A DNA stretch of 5,411 nt from Pseudomonadota bacterium. GTDB lineage: Bacteria; Pseudomonadota; Gammaproteobacteria; Burkholderiales; SG8-39. The DNA is taken from the NCBI GenBank assembly GCA_021825225.1, contig JAKAIH010000219.1:1-5411 (forward strand). Reading direction: 5' to 3'. This document shows positions 1 through 5,411 of the stretch, in pieces; within the stretch, counting starts at the first letter, position 1, and each line of letters opens with the position of its first letter. The notes beneath the pieces were generated by a model, which was not told the DNA's origin, searched no databases, and saw only the letters and a list, made by a program, of their open reading frames with translations. The position numbers were made by a program, and so were the translations under genes.

Positions 1-684
1 GCGGAACACCGCCTCCGCCGCCGCGGCGAGCTGGTCCAGCGGCGCCTGCGGAAAGCCCTCGCCGGTAAGCTCGCGGTAAATTTCCAGGTACTCGGTGGCG
101 AGTTCGCGCAGCACGATGAAATCGAGCTCGCCCGGATTGGCGAGGCGCGCGGCCTTGAGCGCGCGCGCGCGCGCCGCATCGAACGCATCCGGTTTGGCGC
201 CGTGCACCACCTCGGCGAAGGACTGGATCAGCCTGCGGTAGGAGTCCCAGGCGAGGCGCGGATTGCCGGTCATGCGCACCAGGCCTGCCACGGTGCTGTC
301 GTTCAGGCCGACGTTGAGCACCGTATCGAGCATGCCCGGCATCGACAGCGCCGCGCCCGAGCGCACCGACACCAGCAGCGGCCGGCGCTCGCCGCCGAAG
401 GACAGGCCCGACATGCGCTCCAGTTCGCGCAGATTGCCGCGCAGCAGATCGCGAAAGCCTTCGGGCAGCGCGCATTTCGCGCCATAGTAGTCGCGGCAGA
501 AGTCCGTGGACAGTACGAACGCCGGCGGCACCGGCATGCCGACCGCCGCCATGCGCGCGAGGTTGTAGGCCTTGAAGCCCATTTCCTCGGGCGAAGCCCC
601 GGCTGCGGGCGCGGCGCCCGCGCCTATCAGGTACACGCGCCGTTCGCCGGCCTTGCCGCCGCGCTGTTTCCTGCGTGCGCCCAT
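1..684 (-). CDS. ppdK: Pyruvate phosphate dikinase-like protein, N-terminal 228 residues (partial)
   Basis: The first 228 codons of a PEP/pyruvate-binding (ATP-grasp) protein are visible; the rest lies beyond the left edge. Pyruvate phosphate dikinase interconverts pyruvate, ATP and phosphate with PEP, AMP and pyrophosphate in the cytoplasm. The signature SVRSGAALSMPGMLDTVLN at residues 106-124 followed by VGLND matches the family block SVRSGA..SMPGMMDTILNLGLND, including the Arg of SVRSGA that contacts ATP in known enzymes. GNPRLAWDSYRRLIQ at 140-154 is a second family block. Near the N-terminus, MGFKAYNLARM (35-45) replaces the usual GGKGANLAEM: the lysine is kept but two glycines are lost. 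Residues 1-16 are rich in Arg, Lys and Gly and are not typical of the family. The ATG at 684 lies two bases after the stop of the upstream gene, so translation is probably coupled. The family assignment is firm. Whether it is an active dikinase cannot be judged, because the catalytic His domain and the PEP-binding barrel are outside the window. Confidence 0.9.
   Translation of the reverse strand, partial: MGARRKQRGGKAGERRVYLIGAGAAPAAGASPEEMGFKAYNLARMAAVGMPVPPAFVLSTDFCRDYYGAKCALPEGFRDLLRGNLRELERMSGLSFGGERRPLLVSVRSGAALSMPGMLDTVLNVGLNDSTVAGLVRMTGNPRLAWDSYRRLIQSFAEVVHGAKPDAFDAARARALKAARLANPGELDFIVLRELATEYLEIYRELTGEGFPQAPLDQLAAAAEAVFR
159..174. repeat. (GC)8 dinucleotide tract inside the dikinase gene
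   Basis: Eight uninterrupted GC units lie in frame within the dikinase coding sequence, where they encode part of the ARARA stretch at about residues 171-175. Alternating GC runs can adopt Z-DNA and are prone to slippage. A one-unit change would shift the reading frame early in the gene. In such GC-rich DNA it may be chance. Confidence 0.6.
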
Positions 685-686
685 GG

Positions 687-2645
687 TCAGCTCGCCACCA
701 CCGCGCCCATCACATGGTCGCGCAGCACCAGGCCGCTATGCATCAGCGCGTCGGCCGCCTCTTCCAGGTTGCGCGCCACTTCGGCCACCACGAACAGGCC
801 GCGCGCATCGCTCTCGGCGGCGAGCAGCCCCGCCTTGATCGCGCGCTGCGCCTGGTCGCTTTCGTGCTCGACCGTGGTAATGCGGTGCACCGCTTCGAGA
901 AAATCGCGCATGTCGTCGCGGTCGCCGCCACGGCGCACATAGCGTGCGGTAGTGAGCGCCTTCAGGTATTCCTGCGCGCCGCTCACCAGCAGGTCGGCGA
1001 GCAAGCGCAGGCGGCCGTGGGCGCTCTCCGGCGCGCTGCGCGGCGGGAACAGGGTGAAATGAAACGCCGCCTCTTCCAGGCTGTCGGCAACGTCGTCGGC
1101 CGCTTCCAGCAGCACCTTGAAAAACACCGCACCTGCGGAATGGTCGACCGCGGCGCGCACCTGGTTAAGCAGGCTGTCGGCCGCCGTTTCCCAGGTTTTG
1201 GCGCGCTCGGCAATGCGCCCGAGAGAGCCATTGGCGCCGGCAAGCTGCAGCTGCAGCACGCCGTCGCGCACTGCCGAAGCAAGTTCGACCAGCAGCCCGG
1301 CGTGCTCGCAGGCAAGATCGAACAGGTCGCGCTCGGCGCTGTGGAAATAGTTCGCCAGTTCGGCCCGCACCTCGTCGCGGATCAGCGGATCGGGTTTGGC
1401 GCTGAGCACACCCTCGGCGCAGGTGCGCACGACGAATTTCAGGAATGCCAGCGCGCGCTCGCGCCCGAGCATGTCGCGCAGGTCCTCGCCGAAGCGCGGC
1501 GCGCCCTTGATCGCGAACTGCATCGCGTCGTAGATCAGCACGTCGCCCCCGACCTTGAGGAAAGACATGTGACCGTAGCCGTTCTCCGCCGCCCACTTGA
1601 GCACCGCGATGCCGTCGCGCTTGCGCACGAACGGGCGCAGGCGCTTGCGCGCGCGGTTCCAGTCGATCAGGAACACCAGGCGCGAGCCGAGGAAGGCGAG
1701 GTATTGCGCCAGCTGCTCGCGCTCGCGCGCCTTGAACGCGCCAATGCACAGGTGGTAGATGCCGCCCTGGTTCAGGCCGCTTTCGCGGCGCGAGCGGGTC
1801 TCCTCCCACTTCACCGCGAATTGCTCGAACAGGCTCTGGAAAAACAACAGCCGCTCCAGGTGCACGTCGGAATAGGTGACGGTCGCGGCCAGACCCTCGA
1901 CATGCACCACCAGCACATGGGCGTCGGTCATGCCGATGTCGTTCTGCAGCACCAGTTGCCTCCCGCTCAGCGTAGCCGTGGTGCCGAGACCCGGATGGTC
2001 GAGCTTGAGCGCCTGGGTCGAGTTCAGGCCGCGCATGAAGGCGCGCACCAACTCCTTTTCCTGCGCGCGCAGGCCGTACACGCGCGCACCGTCCACGCTC
2101 TCGCGCGACAGCTCGCCCTGCAGCCGGTTCAGCGCCTTGTGCAGATCCATCACCAGGAGGTGTGCGGTGTCGCCGCGCTTGCGCTCGCCCGAAGTCAGCG
2201 CCGAAATCAGTGCCGCCGGCAGCAGATCCTTGCGCGCGCCGCGGGCGAGCTTGGCCACCGCCGCGAGGCGTTTGCGGTATTCGTCCGCGCCGCTGTCCAG
2301 CCCCAGTTCCTCGGCCAGCTCGACCGGCGCGAGCATCTCCTTCAGGCAGCCGAGCACGCGCGCGAGCAGGGCGGCGGCACCGGGGATGCGGCAACGCCCT
2401 CCCGGCAGGCCGCGGCTGGCGGCGATCACGCCGTCGAATTCGGCATCGGCGACGCCGCTCGCTTCGCGCTCGCGCGCGAGATCCGGCGGATTCGGCGCCG
2501 GCTGCTCGCATTGCTCCTTCGCCAGCTGCAGCAGGGTGAAAAAATATTTAACCTTGTCGTTGGCCGCGAGCCCGGCCTGCACCAGCCCCGGCAGCAGCAG
2601 CTGCTTTTCGCCCAGCGAACCGATGATTTCCTGTTTTGTGCTCAT
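687..2645 (-). CDS. Large protein with C-terminal PhoU-like/DUF47 domain and unrecognised N-terminal region
   Basis: This is a 652-residue, probably cytoplasmic protein with no signal peptide or obvious membrane helix. The C-terminal part, about residues 436-646, is all-helical and looks like the DUF47/PhoU family tied to phosphate transport control. It has two repeats with the family layout: RIAERAKTWETAADSLLNQV then LLEAADDVADSLEEAAF, and RITTVEHESDQAQRAI then VARNLEEAADALMHSGLVL. The VEHESD motif resembles the metal-binding ExxxD motif of PhoU proteins; the first copy, TWETAAD, is weaker. Free-standing DUF47 proteins are about 200-220 residues, so some 430 residues are extra. I recognise no family there, but residues 215-273 (LDHPGLGTT, LQNDIGMTDAHVLVVHVEG, LERLLFFQSLF) and 292-342 (GGIYHLCIGAF, FLIDWNRARKRLRPF) look like a folded alpha/beta core. 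I chose the ATG at 2645. An upstream in-frame TTG at 2693 would add 16 residues that look like untranslated sequence. No strong ribosome binding site precedes either. The stop is two bases from the dikinase ATG, so a joint function is likely. A regulatory or phosphate-sensing role is inference. Confidence 0.85.
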   Translation of the reverse strand: MSTKQEIIGSLGEKQLLLPGLVQAGLAANDKVKYFFTLLQLAKEQCEQPAPNPPDLAREREASGVADAEFDGVIAASRGLPGGRCRIPGAAALLARVLGCLKEMLAPVELAEELGLDSGADEYRKRLAAVAKLARGARKDLLPAALISALTSGERKRGDTAHLLVMDLHKALNRLQGELSRESVDGARVYGLRAQEKELVRAFMRGLNSTQALKLDHPGLGTTATLSGRQLVLQNDIGMTDAHVLVVHVEGLAATVTYSDVHLERLLFFQSLFEQFAVKWEETRSRRESGLNQGGIYHLCIGAFKAREREQLAQYLAFLGSRLVFLIDWNRARKRLRPFVRKRDGIAVLKWAAENGYGHMSFLKVGGDVLIYDAMQFAIKGAPRFGEDLRDMLGRERALAFLKFVVRTCAEGVLSAKPDPLIRDEVRAELANYFHSAERDLFDLACEHAGLLVELASAVRDGVLQLQLAGANGSLGRIAERAKTWETAADSLLNQVRAAVDHSAGAVFFKVLLEAADDVADSLEEAAFHFTLFPPRSAPESAHGRLRLLADLLVSGAQEYLKALTTARYVRRGGDRDDMRDFLEAVHRITTVEHESDQAQRAIKAGLLAAESDARGLFVVAEVARNLEEAADALMHSGLVLRDHVMGAVVAS

Positions 2646-2773
2646 GTGACCGCGTCGCGACCCGGGAGTCCGCCTCAGCACTGCCTGCAGCAATAATGCC
2701 GCCGCCGCCCTGCCCGCGATTGATTAAAGTCAAACAATCCCGACCCAGCAGCCGGGATCCGCGCCGGGTGGAT
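2646..2773 (-). other. 128-base gap between transporter and DUF47/dikinase genes
   Basis: This is the longest non-coding stretch in the window and the only plausible place for an internal promoter. It contains the weak hairpin at 2736-2759 and then a locally AT-rich patch with a TTGACT hexamer (minus strand, 2734-2729) that resembles a -35 element. No good -10 box lies 16-18 bases downstream; that region is GC-rich. CATTAT further on (minus strand, about 2698-2693) is too far away to pair with it. I see no riboswitch or clear operator. Confidence 0.4.
2736..2759 (-). terminator. Weak terminator-like hairpin after the second permease gene
   Basis: On the minus strand, ATCCCG and CGGGAT form a six-pair stem, extendable by one G-T pair, around a ten-base loop. 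The T-rich stretch TTGTTTGACTTT follows. It sits about 15 bases past the permease stop, the right place to end the transporter transcript. The stem is short, the loop is large and the T-tract is interrupted, so read-through into the next gene is quite possible. Confidence 0.3.
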
Positions 2774-3601
2774 CTAGCGGATACCGGCGCGCATGAAGGA
2801 CTGCACGAACTGGCGCTGGAACAGCAGGAACGCAAGCAGCAGCGGACCCGAGGTCATGAGCGTGGCCGCGGTGATGATGGACCAGTCTATGCCCTGGTCG
2901 GTGGAGGAGAAGATCTGCAGGCCCACCGTGAGCGGGCGCGAGTTCACCGAGTTGGTGACAATGATGGGCCAGAGGAAATTGTTCCAGTGGTAGCTCACCG
3001 ACACCAGCGCGTAAGCGAGGTAGGTCGGCCGCGCCAGCGGCACATATACCTTCCACAGCACCTGCAGTGCGCCCGCACCTTCGACGCGCGCGGCCTCATC
3101 GAGCTCCCGCGGTATGGTCTTGAATGTCTGGCGCAGCAGGAAGATGCCGAACGCCGAAGCCATGTAGGGCAGGCCGATCGCCGCAATCGAGTCGAGGATG
3201 CCGAGCTCGTTCATGGTGCGGTAGTTTTCCACGATGAGCACGTCGGGCATGATCATCAGCTGCACCAGCACCAGCAGGAACATCAGGTCGCGCCCGAAAA
3301 AGGCGAAGCGCGCGAACGCGTAGGCGGCAAGCGTGCAGATGACGAGCTGGCCGGCAAGGACCATGGTCACCAGCGCCACCGTGTTGGCGAAATAGCGCGC
3401 GAACGGCGCCGCGTTCCACGCATTGACGAAATTCTGCAGGGTCAGAGGCGCCGACAGCGTAAAGCGCGTGGAAAACTCCGGCGGATGGAATGCGGTCCAG
3501 AAAGCATAGACGAGCGGCGCCACCCACAACAGCGCGAGCACCCAGGCGCCCAGTGTTTCCAGGGCGTGGGTGAAACGGTCGTGCTGATACGGAGCGTTCA
3601 C
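2774..3601 (-). CDS. ugpE: ABC importer permease, UgpE/MalG type
   Basis: This 275-residue inner-membrane permease is of normal length for the MalG/UgpE group and forms the channel together with the other permease. Hydrophobic segments lie at about 15-37, 72-97, 105-127, 137-157, 190-212 and 243-262. The EAA loop that docks on the ATPase is at 169-188: EAARVEG, then VYVP at the I-x-LP position. The ending FQRQFVQSFMRAGIR is typical, since family members often close with a F(V/I)xGhxxGAVK-like tail. The start is GTG at 3601. It is the first possible start after an in-frame TAA at 3628-3626, and it lies inside the last copy of a 14-base repeat array. No Shine-Dalgarno sequence is visible, so initiation probably relies on ribosomes finishing the upstream cistron. 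The gene ends in TAG. The symbol is given by similarity and gene order; the transported solute is not proven. Confidence 0.88.
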   Translation of the reverse strand: MNAPYQHDRFTHALETLGAWVLALLWVAPLVYAFWTAFHPPEFSTRFTLSAPLTLQNFVNAWNAAPFARYFANTVALVTMVLAGQLVICTLAAYAFARFAFFGRDLMFLLVLVQLMIMPDVLIVENYRTMNELGILDSIAAIGLPYMASAFGIFLLRQTFKTIPRELDEAARVEGAGALQVLWKVYVPLARPTYLAYALVSVSYHWNNFLWPIIVTNSVNSRPLTVGLQIFSSTDQGIDWSIITAATLMTSGPLLLAFLLFQRQFVQSFMRAGIR

Positions 3602-3658
3602 TGGCTGGCGTTCATTGACTGAGGTTTACTGACGGTCGTTCACTGGCGGTCGTTCATT
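3589..3658 (-). repeat. Five 14-base tandem repeats spanning the permease-permease junction
   Basis: Read on the minus strand, the copies are AATGAACGACCGCC (3658-3645), AGTGAACGACCGTC (3644-3631), AGTAAACCTCAGTC (3630-3617), AATGAACGCCAGCC (3616-3603) and AGTGAACGCTCCGT (3602-3589). Copies 1 and 2, and copies 1 and 4, differ at two positions each. Copy 3 is the most decayed. The first copy contains the TGA stop of the upstream permease, and the last contains the GTG start of the downstream one. Because 14 is not a multiple of three, each copy moves the frame. The likely origin is tandem duplication of an ancestral ATGA stop/start overlap. Confidence 0.85.
3598..3657 (-). other. Chain of five-codon minicistrons between the permease genes
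   Basis: The repeats create short reading frames on the minus strand. ATG at 3657 encodes MNDRQ and stops with TGA at 3642-3640; this ATG overlaps the upstream permease stop as ATGA. GTG at 3643 encodes MNDRQ again and stops with TAA at 3628-3626, overlapping the previous stop as GTGA. Copy 3 has GTA in place of a start. ATG at 3615, ten bases past that TAA, encodes MNASQ and stops with TGA at 3600-3598, which overlaps the GTG start of the downstream permease. A ribosome could therefore pass by repeated termination and reinitiation from one permease gene to the next. The frames are plain in the sequence; their translation is inference. Confidence 0.5.
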
Positions 3659-4529
3659 GGTAATGCGTGCGCTTTTCCAGAAACAGGTACTGGCCGAACG
3701 CGAGCAAGCCGAGTATGACGAGCAGCGCCATGGTCAGCGCCGACGCATAGGCCAGGTCCCAGAACTTGAAGCCGACGTCGTAGATGTAATACAGCAGCAG
3801 CGACGTCGCATTGTCCGGCCCGCCGCGGGTCATCACCACGATGTGGTCGACCAGGCGGAACGAGTTGATGACCGCATTCACCAGCACGAACAGCGTCGTC
3901 GGCATCAGCAGCGGGAACGTCACGCGGCGGAAAAAATACCAGCGGCTCGCACCTTCGATTGCCGCGGCTTCGGCGAGGTTGGGCGCCATGCTCTGCAGCG
4001 CCGCCAGATAGAAAATCATGAAAAAACCCGCTTCCTTCCAGATCGTGACCACGATCAGGCAAGCGAGCGCGGTGTCGCGGCTGCCGAGCCAGTTGTGGCT
4101 GGGGAGACCGAGGAGACCGGTCAGCTGTTCCAGCAGGCCGTACTGCGGCGTGTAGAAGAACAGCCAGATGTTCGCCACCGCGATCATCGGCAGCACGGTA
4201 GGCGTGAAAAAGGCGATGCGCAGCAGGGTCTTGCCCCTGATCCTGCCGTTCACCCATACCGCCATCAGGATGGCGAGCGCGATCGACAGCGGAATCGTGC
4301 CCAGGGCGAACCACAGATTGTTGGCGAGCGACTGCCAGAACACCGGATCGTCCATCATCACCCGGTAGTTATCCAGGCCTACCCAGGCCGACGGGTGGCC
4401 CTTGCGCGCATTGGAAAAAAAGCTGTGGTACAAGGTCGCCGCGGCCGGGTAATGCGTGAACAGCGCGAGCAGCACCGCGGCTGGCAGCAATAGCAGCCAG
4501 CCGTGGATGTGTACCGAGAGCCTGTTCAA
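3654..4529 (-). CDS. ugpA: ABC importer permease, UgpA/MalF type
   Basis: This 291-residue inner-membrane permease matches the usual length of UgpA-type proteins and lacks the extra N-terminal helices of MalF. Hydrophobic segments lie at about 10-30, 72-93, 106-126, 152-175, 208-228 and 260-284. The EAA docking loop at 187-206 reads EAAAIEG with VTFP at the I-x-LP position. VVMTRGGPDNATSLLLYYIY (231-250) is a strong family signature before the last helix. The start is TTG at 4529. No ATG occurs in frame before about residue 58, and the first helix would be lost with a later start. No convincing ribosome binding site is visible. The gene begins 32 bases after the binding-protein stop, beyond a hairpin. 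Its TGA stop lies in the first copy of the repeat array. With the other permease it would form the membrane channel; the solute is not proven. Confidence 0.9.
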   Translation of the reverse strand: MNRLSVHIHGWLLLLPAAVLLALFTHYPAAATLYHSFFSNARKGHPSAWVGLDNYRVMMDDPVFWQSLANNLWFALGTIPLSIALAILMAVWVNGRIRGKTLLRIAFFTPTVLPMIAVANIWLFFYTPQYGLLEQLTGLLGLPSHNWLGSRDTALACLIVVTIWKEAGFFMIFYLAALQSMAPNLAEAAAIEGASRWYFFRRVTFPLLMPTTLFVLVNAVINSFRLVDHIVVMTRGGPDNATSLLLYYIYDVGFKFWDLAYASALTMALLVILGLLAFGQYLFLEKRTHYQ

Positions 4530-4540
4530 ATCAAGACCCG

Positions 4541-4559
4541 CTCGGCCGCAGCGGCCAAG
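4541..4559 (-). promoter_or_regulatory. GC-rich hairpin between binding protein and first permease
   Basis: CTTGGCCGC and GCGGCCGAG (minus strand) are inverted copies around a single base, with one G-T pair in an otherwise perfect match. As RNA it would fold into a stem of about seven pairs with a five-base loop. It starts three bases past the stop of the binding-protein gene. It has no T-tract, so it is not a classical terminator. In malE-malF and similar operons, structures in this position protect the binding-protein mRNA and allow more binding protein than permease to be made; the same role here is inference. Confidence 0.5.
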
Positions 4560-4561
4560 CG

Positions 4562-5411
4562 CTATTTCTGGTAAGGCCGAAGAATACGCTCGGCCTCGGC
4601 CTGCGCGTCCTTCATCGCCTGCGCCGGCGTCTTGGCGCCGGTGAGCGCCGCCTGCAGGCCGTCGTTCAGCGCCTTGGTCACGCGCTGGTTCTCATGCGTG
4701 GACAGTTCGGCCACCGAATACTGCAGCTGGTCGCGCGCCACAGCCGCCTCCGGAAAGTTCTTCACGTATTCCTTCATTTTCGGCGTCTCCCAGGCAGCGG
4801 GACTGACTGCGACATAGCCGGTGTCCATGCCCCACTGCGCTGCGCGCTCGGGCGAGGTGATCCACTTGATGAACTTAAGCGCCGCCTGCTGCTGCGCCGG
4901 CGTGCTCTTCTTGAAAATCGAGAAGTTGCCGCCCCCAGTGGGCGAGCCGCGGCGCTTGTTGGCCGGCAGCATCGCCACGCCGAAGTCGAACTTGGCGTTA
5001 GCCTTGATGTTGGTCAGGTTGCCGGTGGTGGTCCAGATCATCGCCGTCTTCTTCTCGAAGAAATCCTTCGGCGTGGTGCCCCACTCGATGACGCCGGGCG
5101 GCATCACCTTGTACTTGCGCGACAGGTCCACCCAGTAGGCGAGCGCCTCGATCACCGCCGGCTTGTCGAAATAGGTCCTGGTCCCGGCCGCGTTCATCAG
5201 TTCCACGCCATTGGGTGTGGTGAAGCCCTGGAACAGCCAGTACGGAAAGCCCGACGAGGGTACCTCGACGCCCCACTGGCTGGTGTTGCCGGAGGCATCG
5301 CGCTTGGTCAGCTTTTGCGCGTATTCCAGCATCTCCTTCCAGTTTTGCGGCCCCCGGTTCGGATCGAGCCCTGCCTCCTTGAACAATTCCTTGTTCCAGT
5401 AGAGCACGATG
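4562..5411 (-). CDS. ugpB: ABC importer solute-binding protein, UgpB-like, C-terminal part (partial)
   Basis: About 283 residues of a periplasmic family-1 solute-binding protein are present up to its TAG stop. The N-terminus with the signal peptide lies beyond the right edge; a full protein would be about 430 residues. The reading frame is open to the edge, so the GTG at 5407 is an internal valine, not a start. From that valine, VLYWNKELFKEAGLDP (1-16) corresponds to VLYYNKDAFKKAGLDP of E. coli UgpB. TTGNLTNIKANAKFDFGVAMLP (127-148), GGGNFSIF (158-165), TGYVAVSPAAW (197-207) and QRVTKAL followed by LTGAKTPAQAM (241-265) also follow UgpB. The Gly-rich, Tyr and Arg positions I recall as contacting glycerol-3-phosphate are kept. 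SSGFPYW (51-57) replaces the E. coli SGWQGW segment, so one specificity tryptophan appears changed. It binds the solute and delivers it to the two permeases encoded just downstream. The family is firm; the substrate (glycerol-3-phosphate, a glycerophosphodiester or another glycerol/sugar compound) is open. Confidence 0.88.
   Translation of the reverse strand, partial: IVLYWNKELFKEAGLDPNRGPQNWKEMLEYAQKLTKRDASGNTSQWGVEVPSSGFPYWLFQGFTTPNGVELMNAAGTRTYFDKPAVIEALAYWVDLSRKYKVMPPGVIEWGTTPKDFFEKKTAMIWTTTGNLTNIKANAKFDFGVAMLPANKRRGSPTGGGNFSIFKKSTPAQQQAALKFIKWITSPERAAQWGMDTGYVAVSPAAWETPKMKEYVKNFPEAAVARDQLQYSVAELSTHENQRVTKALNDGLQAALTGAKTPAQAMKDAQAEAERILRPYQK

Noticed and set aside
1165..2511. Minus-strand open frame of 448 codons in another frame of the DUF47-fusion gene
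   Set aside because: It is an Arg/Ala/Gly-rich out-of-frame reading typical of GC-rich genes, with no conserved motif and full overlap with a well-supported gene.
2646..2693. Extended start (TTG at 2693) for the DUF47-fusion gene
   Set aside because: The added 16 residues (MLQAVLRRTPGSRRGH) look like translated leader. TTG is a rare start, and an ATG follows at 2645 right before a sequence that looks like a natural N-terminus.
675..2696. Plus-strand open frame of 673 codons opposite the DUF47-fusion gene
   Set aside because: Its codons are in exact register with the minus-strand codons, so it stays open simply because the minus-strand gene avoids TTA, CTA and TCA. Its product is rich in His, Gln, Arg and Ala without any recognisable motif, while the minus strand has clear family motifs.
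2698..2710. Short GCC-repeat run in the intergenic gap
   Set aside because: It is only about four units long and imperfect, which is common in GC-rich DNA and shows no sign of function.
2636..3622. Plus-strand open frame of 328 codons opposite the second permease
   Set aside because: It has the same codon-register effect, a His/Arg/Glu-rich product and no motif. The minus strand encodes an obvious permease with an EAA loop.
3640..4314. Minus-strand 224-codon frame ending in MNDRQ
   Set aside because: Its body is an out-of-frame reading of the first permease. Only its last five codons matter, because they coincide with the first minicistron of the 14-base repeat array.
3657..4493. Plus-strand open frame of 278 codons opposite the first permease
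   Set aside because: It mirrors the permease codons in register and is low in complexity (Gln, Arg, His, Glu), so it is a shadow of the real gene.
1..5411. CRISPR array, tRNA, rRNA, insertion sequence or attachment site
   Set aside because: I saw no spaced direct repeats of CRISPR type, tRNA-like cloverleaf, rRNA sequence, transposase or terminal inverted repeats. Almost all of the window is coding.

Overview
The window is GC-rich, coding-dense bacterial DNA, and every gene I can support lies on the minus strand. Codon choice (almost no TTA, CTA or TCA), the protein families and the gene layout suggest a Gram-negative proteobacterium, perhaps a betaproteobacterium. That placement is an inference from style, not from a marker gene.

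Reading in the direction of transcription (right to left), the first half is an ABC importer of the glycerol-phosphate/carbohydrate type. It holds the C-terminal two thirds of a UgpB-like solute-binding protein (5411-4562, running off the right edge), a UgpA/MalF-type permease (4529-3654, TTG start) and a UgpE/MalG-type permease (3601-2774, GTG start). The order B-A-E matches the ugp operon of Escherichia coli. No ATPase gene (ugpC/malK type) follows; the place where it would sit is taken by unrelated genes. A GC-rich hairpin lies between the binding protein and the first permease. The two permease genes are separated by an unusual array of five 14-base tandem repeats, which creates a chain of five-codon minicistrons linked by stop/start overlaps.

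After a 128-base gap with a weak terminator-like hairpin comes a second pair. The first gene encodes a 652-residue protein with a C-terminal PhoU-like/DUF47 domain and a large N-terminal and central region that I do not recognise (2645-687). Two bases after its stop codon begins a divergent pyruvate phosphate dikinase-like gene (684-1, running off the left edge). Their spacing strongly suggests translational coupling and a shared function.

The importer would bring a phosphorylated or glycerol-based solute into the cytoplasm. The second pair would work at the pyruvate/phosphoenolpyruvate node, with the PhoU-like protein as a possible partner or regulator of the dikinase. Whether the two halves form one transcription unit is not settled by the sequence. 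The most unusual items are the 14-base repeat/minicistron array and the DUF47-fusion plus dikinase pair.
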